A stretch of DNA of 64,000 bases, from positions 186,001 through 250,000 of the forward strand of contig NZ_CAKMSB010000001.1 of assembly GCF_928381405.1 (NCBI RefSeq), written 5' to 3'. This DNA comes from Rothia nasisuis. Lineage in GTDB: Bacteria; Actinomycetota; Actinomycetes; Actinomycetales; Micrococcaceae. The position numbers and the translations under genes are program-made. Shown piece after piece: positions 7,945 to 16,005 of the stretch. The stretch's first letter is position 1. Every line of letters begins with the position of its first letter. The notes below the pieces were generated by a model. It searched no databases. It was not told the DNA's origin and saw only the letters and a list, made by a program, of their open reading frames with translations.

Positions 7945-9177
7945 CTAACCAGTGGGTAACATCAGCAGAGGCACCTGAGTTTCTTCACTGGTGAGGGATC
8001 CGTGCTGACCCACCATGTTGAGGGCTTGAGGCTTATAGTGGCGCATATCGTAAAGAGCTATGGGTTCACGCGTTGCCACAATTATGTCGCCGATACGGGC
8101 TCGTGCAGTATCAGAAATGACCGGCCCAAAATATCCGTTCTCGTAGAGATACTCAGTATCAATCACCCAGGCTTGCTCCCCCCATGTCTCGCCCCAGCGG
8201 CCCAGCGCGTCCTCTTTAGCGCCCTGCCCGCAATCTTTCAGGTAGAGCTGCACCATACGCGGTTCACCGGCCGTGAGTTCAACATTCTCTAACAGCGTGC
8301 GGTCACCTGAATAGTCAATACGGTTCTCGGCGGCGATGTTAACCATGCCGTGGTCGGCTGTAACCAGAAGAAGTACATGGGGTGGCAGGCGCCTAACGAG
8401 CGATTTAAGCGCCAGGTCAAGCTCTTCGAGCTGCCACAGCCACTGCTTCGAGCCTGCACCGTACTTGTGCCCAGCCTGGTCTAATTCACCCCAGTAGAGG
8501 TAGACCAGTGAAGGCTTACGCGAGTTGAGAAGACTGGCGGCCAAAGTAGTGCGCGCAGCATATGTGGAGGCATGAACGAATCGGCCACCGCGCAGGCTTG
8601 CCTCACTTAGCCCTGTACCTGCGTACTTACCTAGCGATACGGTCACCACATCGAGGTGGTTCTCAAAACGTTCAAAGACGGTGGGGATTGGTTGCCAAGA
8701 GCGGGGATCAACATGTTTGTCCCACCCCGAGAGCTGGTTCATGACCTCTCCACTATCGGGGTTGCGCACTTCGTACCCAGCCATGCCGTGGTAGCCAGGT
8801 GCTGTGGCCGTGCCCAGGCTGGTTAGTGAAGCTACCGTGGTGGAGGGCATGGCCGCGTCTAGTGGCCCCAGCGAGGTGGCTTTCTTGAGGAAGGGCGCAT
8901 ATGAACCGTAACGGTTGAGTAGGGCCTGCCCCAGGCCGTCTACCATCACCAGGCAGACACTTCGGTAGCGTGAGGGGTCGGCACCTGCCTCGCTGATTCG
9001 ATTAGCTAAGTGGAGCAAATCGTGGCGCCCGGGCCCGTGAAGGGGGTGCGGGTCCGGGGTGAGAGAGCTCTGGGCAGCTAAAGTCCCGCAGGCTTCAAAA
9101 AGGTCTGCAAGGCTGTTGTTCCCATAGGACGCCGGGGCGGGCAGGGCGCTGCCGCAAAAGTCAGTGAGGGGTTCCAT
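7945..9177 (-). CDS. Alkaline-phosphatase-superfamily nucleotide pyrophosphatase/phosphodiesterase
   Basis: A 410-residue metal-dependent phosphodiesterase of the NPP type. Visible active-site elements in order: MVDGLG with the first metal-binding Asp, MPSTTVASLTSLG with the nucleophilic Thr, YWGELDQAGHKYG with Asp and His of the second metal, VTADHGM with the Asp-His pair, and VGQHGSLT with the last His. There is no signal peptide, so it is probably cytoplasmic. The start at 9177 lies 2 bases after the stop of the upstream DUF5998 gene, so both are one transcript. The pair near sepH is a common actinobacterial arrangement. The substrate is not evident. Confidence 0.88.
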   Translation of the reverse strand: MEPLTDFCGSALPAPASYGNNSLADLFEACGTLAAQSSLTPDPHPLHGPGRHDLLHLANRISEAGADPSRYRSVCLVMVDGLGQALLNRYGSYAPFLKKATSLGPLDAAMPSTTVASLTSLGTATAPGYHGMAGYEVRNPDSGEVMNQLSGWDKHVDPRSWQPIPTVFERFENHLDVVTVSLGKYAGTGLSEASLRGGRFVHASTYAARTTLAASLLNSRKPSLVYLYWGELDQAGHKYGAGSKQWLWQLEELDLALKSLVRRLPPHVLLLVTADHGMVNIAAENRIDYSGDRTLLENVELTAGEPRMVQLYLKDCGQGAKEDALGRWGETWGEQAWVIDTEYLYENGYFGPVISDTARARIGDIIVATREPIALYDMRHYKPQALNMVGQHGSLTSEETQVPLLMLPTG

Positions 9178-9179
9178 CG

Positions 9180-9773
9180 CTAGGCACCAGCTCCGGCCAT
9201 AGCTGCCATGTGCGCTGCCCGCAGGGCCCTAGCAAAGGTTCGGGCTTGGGCGGTTGCTACGGGCCCATCGGCGGGAGCCGAGACGCGCAATAGCATGTCT
9301 TCTCGTGGTGCTAGGCCTGCGTAGCCGTGATCAGCGTCGCAGGTTGGATCAGGGCAATCCGCCGGTTGCACATCAAGCCGCTGGGAGCCGGTCCAGGCAA
9401 TGAGTAGAGACACCTCAGACACCTCAGAACCGCTCCGGTAGTGCTGAGGCTGAGGGTAGGTATAGCTGACGGTTAGGGTACTAATTCGACTCACGTGCAG
9501 GGTTTCAACTGAAACATGGGCCAGTACCTGCTGACCGCTCTCGTCAAGGTTTTGGTCATCGAGATGGGCTACCAGGAGGGCCGATTCGGCGAGAACCAAA
9601 ACGGTGATGTGACGGTGAACCTCATTCTGGTCAAAGTGAGTTTCCACCTGAACCAGATGGCTAGTGGGGGTGAGCCCAGCAAGGGCCTCTTCGACGGTGT
9701 CGAGCACCAACTCAGGGTAAAAACCTGCCTGATGAATATCGTCTGTTAAAGCCTCAGTAGCTCTGTGGGTCAT
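9180..9773 (-). CDS. DUF5998 family protein
   Basis: A 197-residue soluble protein found in many actinobacteria, next to the phosphodiesterase and the GNAT/acyl-CoA-synthetase gene as here. It is read from ATG 9773. The sequence is beta-rich (ETHFDQNEVHRHITVLVLAESALLVAHLDDQ, then RISTLTVSYTYP). It has a central Cys-containing segment (DCPDPTCDADHGY, about residues 144-156) that might bind a metal with only two Cys and one or more His; this is speculation. The C-terminus is Ala-rich and helical. No function is established to my knowledge. Confidence 0.8.
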   Translation of the reverse strand: MTHRATEALTDDIHQAGFYPELVLDTVEEALAGLTPTSHLVQVETHFDQNEVHRHITVLVLAESALLVAHLDDQNLDESGQQVLAHVSVETLHVSRISTLTVSYTYPQPQHYRSGSEVSEVSLLIAWTGSQRLDVQPADCPDPTCDADHGYAGLAPREDMLLRVSAPADGPVATAQARTFARALRAAHMAAMAGAGA

Positions 9774-9878
9774 GGTGGTATGTCAATCCTTTATCTGTGA
9801 TGCTATCGCCCCTGCCGGTTTAGAGGATTCAGACCAGCAGGCACGGCTTTTATTCAGCAAAATTTCCGCAAACCGCAC

Positions 9879-12692
9879 CTAGCTACTCATGGTGCGCCGG
9901 GCAGAGTCAGTGCGTTGTTGCGGGTTACCCAGGCGTATCTTGGCGCCAACCACGGTGAGAGTCTCTTGGGAGAGCAGCACGGGGTTAAGTTCCAGGTAGG
10001 CGATTTCTGGGTGGTTGTCTTTCAGCAGGGCAACACGTGCGCAGAGATCCTCTATCAGGTCAATGCGCACCTGCGGTAAATCACTGGAGACAAAGAGCTT
10101 AGATGCGGCCTTAGGTGAGCGCACCATGGTGTGGACGTCACGTTCAGTCAGCGGCGGAATGCGGTGTGCCCAGTCATCGAGCAGGCTGGTGGCATCTCCT
10201 GCCATGCCGAAGGAGACCACGGGGCCGATCAGTGGGTCTTCGATACCGGTGAGCACGGCAGTTTGCCCGGCTGGCACCTGCTTCTGCACGGTGAGGTCAA
10301 AACGCCCGTAGGGTTCGAGAACACGGTGCATCTGGGCGATTTCGCTGGTCAGTTCGTCATCGCTTTCAATGCCCAGGCGCACACCACCCAAATCAATGCG
10401 GTGGCGTAAGAAGTCATCAGTAGTTTTCAGTACGACCGGGTAGCCCCCGGCTTCTGCAACCGCTTTGACTGCCTGCTCAGGGGTGTCGAAACCAAATTCT
10501 GGGAGCAAGGTGATGCCATAGTGAGCCAGAATCTCTTCGGTAGCCACAGCGTTGAGGTCTCGCAGATTTTCACCGGTCACACCGGTGAGATGTTCAGCAA
10601 TCAGGGCGGCGGCCTTCTTGGGGCTGATACCTTCGGGTACAGCCAGCGCCCCTGTCTCTTGATCGCGCCACTCAACATAGTCCATCACAGCTGCGAGCGC
10701 TTGAATGGAAGCGCCCGGAGATTCGTAGCAGGGCAGGCCCTGCTGGACGGTCATACTGGGTTTGCCTGTATCAGCATCGCCTGCACCCGGGGCTTCTGTC
10801 TCTTGAGCTGCCCGCTGGGAGGTCGGATTGGGATCCTCCCAAATACCGTAGAGAGCTGCATCAAGACCCAGTGTTCCGGGAAAGGATGTAACAATGGGCT
10901 TGCCGGTGCGCTGACCAGCCCGGTGAAGTACTGCGGCAACGTCCTGGGGAGCAATCGACTCACCGGTCAGGAACACACCGATCATGGCGTCGATGTCTGA
11001 TGACTCTAAGGCGGTGGTAGCTACATCTTCTAGGATTTCAAGACCGTTGACGCCGTCGTCTGTCAGGCGGAGCATGGATTCAGTAACGCGCACATCGATG
11101 TTCAGCCCCTCCGCTTTATCAGCGATAATCTGCCCCAGGGCTGAAGCGTTCGAGAGGATAGCCACTCGGCGGCCTGCGGGTAGGGGCTGAGAGACAAGAA
11201 TCTGGGCGACATCGAGTACCCGGTCAAAGGTCTCTGCACTGATCACACCAGACTGGCGGAACATGGAGTCGAGAGCCTGGGGCGGGGCAATAGAAGTTCG
11301 CCCAGAGTGCCCCGGTGGCAGCTGCTGGCCAGTGACGGCGTTCTTGGCTACCAGAACCGGCTTTGCCCTGGAGAGTCTGCGGGCGATACGCGAGAACTTG
11401 CGCGGGTTGCCGATAGACTCCAGGTAGAGGGCACAAACCCGAGTTGCTTCGTCGTCCTCCCAATACTGCATAATATCGTTACCCGAGACGTCGGCCCGGT
11501 TACCGGCTGACACCAGTGAAGAAACACCGATGTTCCGCTTAACAGCGGTATTTGAGAACATAGCACCGATTGCGCTGGACTGGCTAAAGAGGCCTAGTGA
11601 GCCTGGCTTGGGGTCTTGGGCGCTGATGGTGGCATCAAGTCTGATAGTCGGATTATTGTTCAACACCCCGAAAGACGCTGGCCCGATAACGCGCATACCG
11701 TGCCTGCGGGCCGACTTGACGAGAGCTTTCTGGCGGGCCCGCCCGCGGGCGCCGTCGTCCGCGTACCCCGCCGTATAAATGAGCACACCCCGCACGCCGG
11801 CTTCACCGCTAGCTTCCACAGCCGCTGCTACGTCTGCGAGGGGAACCGCAATAATACCCAAGTCAATGGGGTAGGGCACCTCAGCTACCGAGGTAAAAAT
11901 GGGCACGTCCCCTGCCGGCAAACCTGCCTCGTTGATTCCCACCAGCTTTCCCGTGAAACCACCCGCAACGATGGTATCGATGACCCGCTGGCCGTTAGCC
12001 TCCCAACGGTCTGAGGTTCCGATGACCGCGACCACTTCTGGCGCGAGTAGTTCCGCGATAGATTTGGCCTCTGCACGGTGTTCACGGGCCTCCATGACTC
12101 CGCGTGAGCGATCGGTCGGGTCGATATTGAAATGGACCATGACCATGCCGTCTTCGAACTCGCGTGAAATTTCGTAGCCAGCGTCAGTGAATACGTTGAG
12201 CATCTTGCGGTTTTGTGGGAGCACTTCTGCGCTGAACCGGTCAATGCCTCGTTCATTAGCGGCAGCGGCTAGATGCTCCAAGAGGATTGAGCCGATACCG
12301 CGGCCCTGGTGGGCATCGGAAATCATGAAAGCGACTTCAGCTTCAGTGGGGTTGTTGGTGCGGTCGTAACGGCCGATGCCAATCATTTCGTCATCAAGCA
12401 TGATGACAAAGGCAACCCGATTATTGTGGTCAACGGTGGTGAAGCGTGTCAGTTCTTTGTCGCTGAGCGTAGGCTTATGGGTGAAAAAGCGCAGGTAGAT
12501 GGTGCGTTCGGACTGCCCGGCATACATCTTCTCTAGAGCCACACGGTCGGTGGGGACGACCGGCCGCAGATTGGCTGTGGCACCGTCACGGAGTACCACG
12601 TCGGCCTCCCAGTGGGCCGGGTAGATAAAAGGGATCTCATCGGTAGTCGGGTGATTCGGGTCAGCTGGGGTAAAGCGGCTATCGTTGGGCAC
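9879..12692 (-). CDS. Fused GNAT acetyltransferase and NDP-forming acyl-CoA-synthetase-like protein (PatA-type)
   Basis: A 937-residue two-part enzyme. GTG 12692 has AGGAG 7 bases upstream. Residues about 30-190 are a GNAT domain; the acetyl-CoA-binding loop is SDAHQGRGIGSILLEHL. Then come a CoA-binding domain (about 210-330, EVVAVIGTSDRWEANGQRV), a succinyl-CoA-ligase-like domain with LFSQSSAIGAMF and LSNASALGQI, and a C-terminal ATP-grasp module. GNAT first, synthetase-like second is the order described for Streptomyces PatA, the reverse of Salmonella Pat. PatA-type proteins acetylate acyl-CoA synthetases on a catalytic lysine and inactivate them. The role here is inferred. No regulatory cAMP or amino-acid domain is apparent. 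Confidence 0.88.
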   Translation of the reverse strand: MPNDSRFTPADPNHPTTDEIPFIYPAHWEADVVLRDGATANLRPVVPTDRVALEKMYAGQSERTIYLRFFTHKPTLSDKELTRFTTVDHNNRVAFVIMLDDEMIGIGRYDRTNNPTEAEVAFMISDAHQGRGIGSILLEHLAAAANERGIDRFSAEVLPQNRKMLNVFTDAGYEISREFEDGMVMVHFNIDPTDRSRGVMEAREHRAEAKSIAELLAPEVVAVIGTSDRWEANGQRVIDTIVAGGFTGKLVGINEAGLPAGDVPIFTSVAEVPYPIDLGIIAVPLADVAAAVEASGEAGVRGVLIYTAGYADDGARGRARQKALVKSARRHGMRVIGPASFGVLNNNPTIRLDATISAQDPKPGSLGLFSQSSAIGAMFSNTAVKRNIGVSSLVSAGNRADVSGNDIMQYWEDDEATRVCALYLESIGNPRKFSRIARRLSRAKPVLVAKNAVTGQQLPPGHSGRTSIAPPQALDSMFRQSGVISAETFDRVLDVAQILVSQPLPAGRRVAILSNASALGQIIADKAEGLNIDVRVTESMLRLTDDGVNGLEILEDVATTALESSDIDAMIGVFLTGESIAPQDVAAVLHRAGQRTGKPIVTSFPGTLGLDAALYGIWEDPNPTSQRAAQETEAPGAGDADTGKPSMTVQQGLPCYESPGASIQALAAVMDYVEWRDQETGALAVPEGISPKKAAALIAEHLTGVTGENLRDLNAVATEEILAHYGITLLPEFGFDTPEQAVKAVAEAGGYPVVLKTTDDFLRHRIDLGGVRLGIESDDELTSEIAQMHRVLEPYGRFDLTVQKQVPAGQTAVLTGIEDPLIGPVVSFGMAGDATSLLDDWAHRIPPLTERDVHTMVRSPKAASKLFVSSDLPQVRIDLIEDLCARVALLKDNHPEIAYLELNPVLLSQETLTVVGAKIRLGNPQQRTDSARRTMSS

Positions 12693-12823
12693 GCGGTGCT
12701 CCTGTCATGCGGGCGTCCTTGCTTTTGCACCCAATCCTACCTCTGTGCGAGGCGCCCATCACACAGATGACAGAGGTGTGTATCTGTAAATCGCCCGTTG
12801 ATGGGGCTTGACGGGGTTAAGAA

Positions 12824-13339
12824 CTATTGAGTGTTTTCGTCAACGCAACGTTGGATAGCCTCTTCGTCACCGGCGTAGATGTACTGACAGTTGAGACTCT
12901 CTGCTTCATGGAGGAGCCAGCTGTTCATCCAGAACATGCCAATGGCCAGTGGTAGGCAAACCAGGCCTATAGCTATACCGCCCCAGGCTAAGCCAGCGGT
13001 TTGGCCACTCGATACGGTTCGCGGGTAGCGAGAGCGTAGAACCAGGGCCCGGATGCCAAGGATCAGCGCGCCGGATGCGGGTATTAGGGCAATCAGTGCC
13101 AGCACACCACCCATGAGCGCAACCAGGGCGCTCACTACACCCGAGGTAAGAGCCATGACCCCACTGTAGTAGCCACGCCCGCGCTTGTCTCCAACCAGCT
13201 GACCGTAGGGGCGCCGGTAGGCTGCGGGCACCTGATATTCCGGGGGGCCGGGCACGGTGATGAAATCATAGGGTGGGTGCATCAGGACGCCTGCTCCCCC
13301 AGCGGGTGCCGCAGGCTGAGGTGAGAGCGGCTGGGTCAT
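12824..13339 (-). CDS. DUF4190-like membrane protein
   Basis: A 171-residue protein. A Pro-rich cytoplasmic N-terminus (1-55) is followed by two or three hydrophobic segments (about 62-97 and 112-138) of the DUF4190 type, with GILALIA/LGIRAL-like small-residue helices. The C-terminal tail of about 30 residues contains two Cys (NCQYIYAGDEEAIQRC) that could form a disulfide outside the membrane. It resembles in plan the second DUF4190 protein at 19237. The function is unknown. It lies downstream of the GNAT fusion on the same strand but starts its own transcript, given the 130-base gap in front of that gene. Confidence 0.75.
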   Translation of the reverse strand: MTQPLSPQPAAPAGGAGVLMHPPYDFITVPGPPEYQVPAAYRRPYGQLVGDKRGRGYYSGVMALTSGVVSALVALMGGVLALIALIPASGALILGIRALVLRSRYPRTVSSGQTAGLAWGGIAIGLVCLPLAIGMFWMNSWLLHEAESLNCQYIYAGDEEAIQRCVDENTQ

Positions 13340-13537
13340 AGCAGGCTCCTTAGGCTTTTACACGGGGTCTTGAGTCTTGCACAATCTAGCTTATCAGGTG
13401 AGGGTCCCGCTTCTGGCAGAAGACAACGAGCTTCGGCGGTCAGCTGAGGGTATCCCACCTGCGCAACAAAATCCGCCCGTCAGCGCTTTGCGCGCTATCT
13501 TATTGGGGAGCAACAGGCGTTGGTTGGCGTGTATCTA
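13340..13537. other. Upstream region of the DUF4190 gene, no gene seen
   Basis: About 200 bases with several small dyads (for example around 13480-13495) but no recognisable family. The structured element A begins at 13538. Confidence 0.4.
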
Positions 13538-13979
13538 GAAGCTTATTCATCAGGGCTTCCGCAGGCTCACGCTCGAGGGAGCTCAGCGGCTTCACCTATT
13601 TTCTCGTCAGCCTTTCTTTCCTCGCGCGCTCGGAAGCTGCCGACTCCATCTGAGCGTGCGAGGAAGTAAATCTGCGGGCTTCAATGGGCGTAAGCCTGAC
13701 CCTCTCGCCTGGTTCGCTCCTGGCTGGCACGCTCGCCAGATGCGCAAGGTTTTCTTTTTCTTTTTCGCTGCACGAAAAATCCTTGCTTATCCAGGCGATT
13801 GGTGCCCCGCCTTGCGGCGGATTCCGTGCCCTGAGGGCGTTGCATCTTCGCTTCGCTCAGATGATTCGCACCAGTTTCTTTTGTCATCTGGGGGCGGAAA
13901 CTGGTGCTCATCGGCTCACTCCATCCGAGCCAGCAGCCTCGCTGCGAGTCTGCTTCACCTACCCTTATGAATAAGCCTC
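13538..13979. mobile_element. Structured non-coding element A with terminal inverted repeats (MITE-like)
   Basis: The ends are GAAGCTTATTCAT (13538-13550) and its near-perfect inverse ATGAATAAGCCTC (13967-13979). The same ends occur at element B (61350-61673). CTA flanks both sides (13535-13537 and 13980-13982), which could be a 3-base target duplication, although the right CTA is also the stop codon of the next gene. The interior contains at least six stems: 13618-13631/13652-13665 (14 pairs, one G-T), 13705-13712/13791-13798 enclosing 13744-13749/13781-13786, 13807-13811/13816-13820, 13828-13831/13835-13838, 13843-13847/13859-13863 and 13868-13878/13897-13907 (11 perfect pairs). Open frames inside lack family features. 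It is either a non-autonomous transposon or a folded RNA gene. Confidence 0.6.
13868..13907. repeat. Hairpin arm shared with element B
   Basis: Left arm 13868-13878 and right arm 13897-13907 pair perfectly over 11 bases around an 18-base loop. The flanks TGATTCGCA before it and TCCGAGCCAGCAG after it recur at 61552-61640 in element B. Confidence 0.65.
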
Positions 13980-14468
13980 CTAGTCAGTGCGCGCCTGCCG
14001 GGGAGCCAGCTTCACAAGAGCTACTCCCACACAAGCCAGCACCACACCAACCCCCACCATCAGGGCAGAAACACCAAAGGAGACCACAGAGGTGAAGAGT
14101 GAAGCACGCAGAAAGGACGCGTCCATCATCACAGTGCGGCGAGCCTGCAGTTCTTCAACGAGAGCATCATCACCGGCATCCTCAGCATCAGTGATCATGG
14201 AGCCTAACTCAGCGTAAGTCTTGCCCTCATAGGCGGTTCCTTCGGCACCGGCAGTTGCATGTTGGCGGATGGTCTCTGCCTGAGCGTAGGCGGTCAAGGG
14301 CCCTTTGACTTCGTCCCCAGCAAAGGCTCCACCCATGAACTGGGAGTCAGCGGGAACAGTAATGCGTTCCTCTGCCAGCTGCCCGCTCACAGTAATCCAC
14401 GCTAGGGAACCTCCCACCACCATAACGAGTGCAACAAAAATAGAAACCAATCCAGCGAAACGTGCCAT
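13980..14468 (-). CDS. Two-TM membrane protein of the family often mislabelled LigA
   Basis: A 162-residue protein. ATG 14468 has AAAGAGG 6 bases upstream and is preferred over the longer frame at 14495. TM1 is at about residues 5-27 (VSIFVALVMVVGGSLAWITV) and TM2 at about 128-152. Between them is a soluble external domain with FMGGAFAGDEVKGPLTAYAQAETI and KTYAELG. This architecture occurs in many actinobacterial proteins annotated as aromatic ring-opening dioxygenase LigA, a name not supported by any dioxygenase motif here. The real function is unknown. Its stop codon abuts the right end of element A. Confidence 0.7.
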   Translation of the reverse strand: MARFAGLVSIFVALVMVVGGSLAWITVSGQLAEERITVPADSQFMGGAFAGDEVKGPLTAYAQAETIRQHATAGAEGTAYEGKTYAELGSMITDAEDAGDDALVEELQARRTVMMDASFLRASLFTSVVSFGVSALMVGVGVVLACVGVALVKLAPRQARTD

Positions 14469-14620
14469 AGTAAACCTCTTTCTGAGCGGGTGCATAACTT
14501 AGATATCACTTCAGCAAAGTTTATATAACCATATACTATTCCGTGCCTGTCTTTTCACCTGTTCACCAGCTAGGACGCATGGCAGGCTACACCAGCCCAA
14601 GTTACACTGTGCCCCCTAGC

Positions 14621-15859
14621 TTAGGTATTCACCAATCGGTCTTTGCTCCTGCTCTCATCATCGCCTCGGGGCAGCTTGAGATAGTACGACACCCACAGCA
14701 CGCCGAGACACACATTGATATCAGAAAGGCTTTGACCCGTTAGCCGTTCAAAACGAGCAACTTTATTTCTCAGCGTGTTCTCATGAATATAAAGCTGCTC
14801 AGCAGCAAGACGGTAGTTGCGGCCGGCCTCCACAAAAACCTCAATACATTTAAAGAGAGGCATCTCCCCTGGCCTTGACTGACCTAACGGGTCATACAAA
14901 GACCGGGTGAGAGCCTCCCCCACGCCGGGGAGTTGCCCCACAGCCACCTTCCACCCCAATGACTCTATACTGTGCCACCCGGTAGCCTCAGGCGGCAGAG
15001 CTACTAGCACCGACCGAGCCTCGGTAAAAGACTTCCCCCAGGAGTCAGCACCGCCACATGAACCGACTGCACATACGACCCCCTCGGGTGCTTCGGGCAG
15101 AACACCAACGTCCTTACACTCTGGAACTAAACCTACAAGCTGCCCATCTACCTGTGCCGCGAGCGCGGGAGCTGCCCCTGTAGCCACATGATGCTCAACC
15201 CATTGAATCCACTCTTCAGCTTGCGAAGCCCGCCCCAGAATCACGGCACATTCACCCCCCTCAGGTAACCCCAGAGAGCTAGCTCTTTGGGCCAGCTCGG
15301 TAGCATGAGTGGCCCTCCCCTCTACCAGCTGACCTAGGAATTCTTGCTTTAAGGCCCCACGCCGAGCCGAGCCCTCTACTGCCACATCATCATAGAGCTG
15401 GGCTATCTGAATCATGAGCTGATCCCCGGCAACCCATAGGTACTCCACCAACTGCAGGTTTTGCTCCATCGGTAGCCCTTGCCGCCGAGCCAACCGCGCG
15501 CACCACTGTTGAATACCGGTCAGCACCATACGGTACGCCCGCAAAACAGCTCCAATGGAAACCCTCTGAACCAGACAATGCTCTACAAGCTGAGACGAAA
15601 TGGCAGCTTGATCGTGCCCCACCGCTTCACACAGCAGGGCCTGGTTCGAGTCTGCGGTATCAATTACAGACTGCCTCAACACCTCGAGCACAGCATCGAA
15701 CATACACCCCACACTTCGGTGCACTTCCCGCTGCGGAATCACTGAATAGTCCAGTATTTCCTTGAGAATAGCTGCCACTGTAGAAGACACCAGCCCATCT
15801 TTCTCCTCAGCCAACTGGGTTAGAAGAATATCAAACGAGATATAACGTGCATCACTCAT
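14621..15859 (-). CDS. PucR/CdaR-type helix-turn-helix regulator
   Basis: A 412-residue regulator. The N-terminal half is helical with a sensor-like region (HRSVGCMFDAVLEVLR, EHCLVQRVSIGAVLRAYRMVLTGI). The middle resembles the GGDEF-like domain of the CdaR group. The C-terminus carries the PucR HTH, NYRLAAEQLYIHENTLRNKVARFERLTGQSL. The start is set at ATG 15859: a TACAAT -10 lies 6 bases upstream, so the message is probably leaderless; the adjoining GGAGGT is too close to serve as Shine-Dalgarno. It is divergent from the MHS transporter at 16006 and probably controls it. Confidence 0.85.
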   Translation of the reverse strand: MSDARYISFDILLTQLAEEKDGLVSSTVAAILKEILDYSVIPQREVHRSVGCMFDAVLEVLRQSVIDTADSNQALLCEAVGHDQAAISSQLVEHCLVQRVSIGAVLRAYRMVLTGIQQWCARLARRQGLPMEQNLQLVEYLWVAGDQLMIQIAQLYDDVAVEGSARRGALKQEFLGQLVEGRATHATELAQRASSLGLPEGGECAVILGRASQAEEWIQWVEHHVATGAAPALAAQVDGQLVGLVPECKDVGVLPEAPEGVVCAVGSCGGADSWGKSFTEARSVLVALPPEATGWHSIESLGWKVAVGQLPGVGEALTRSLYDPLGQSRPGEMPLFKCIEVFVEAGRNYRLAAEQLYIHENTLRNKVARFERLTGQSLSDINVCLGVLWVSYYLKLPRGDDESRSKDRLVNT

Positions 15860-15865
15860 ACCTCC

Positions 15866-15900
15866 ATTGTAGAAAATTACACAGGAACCCCACATGTAAT
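15866..15900. promoter_or_regulatory. Leaderless promoter and overlapping dyad of the PucR/MHS pair
   Basis: ATTGTA at 15866-15871 reads TACAAT on the minus strand, 6 bases before the regulator ATG. The dyad ATTACA (15876-15881) and TGTAAT (15895-15900), separated by 13 bases, lies where the -35 and spacer should be and is a candidate operator for autoregulation. Confidence 0.45.
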
Positions 15901-16005
15901 GGAAAAACCTACATTGCCATGACTCACACCACAGACTTACTGTTAGTGGCATGCCTCACCTTGAGGCCTACTCCGAAACCATCAACCACAGAGGGGCACA
16001 CACCC

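Noticed and set aside
13656-13974. Overlapping open frames on both strands in element A
   Set aside because: No ribosome-binding site or family-like features, all three frames overlap, and the sequence is dominated by stem-loops.
13980-14468. Aromatic ring-opening dioxygenase LigA
   Set aside because: The common database label; no dioxygenase fold or metal ligands are visible, only two membrane helices.
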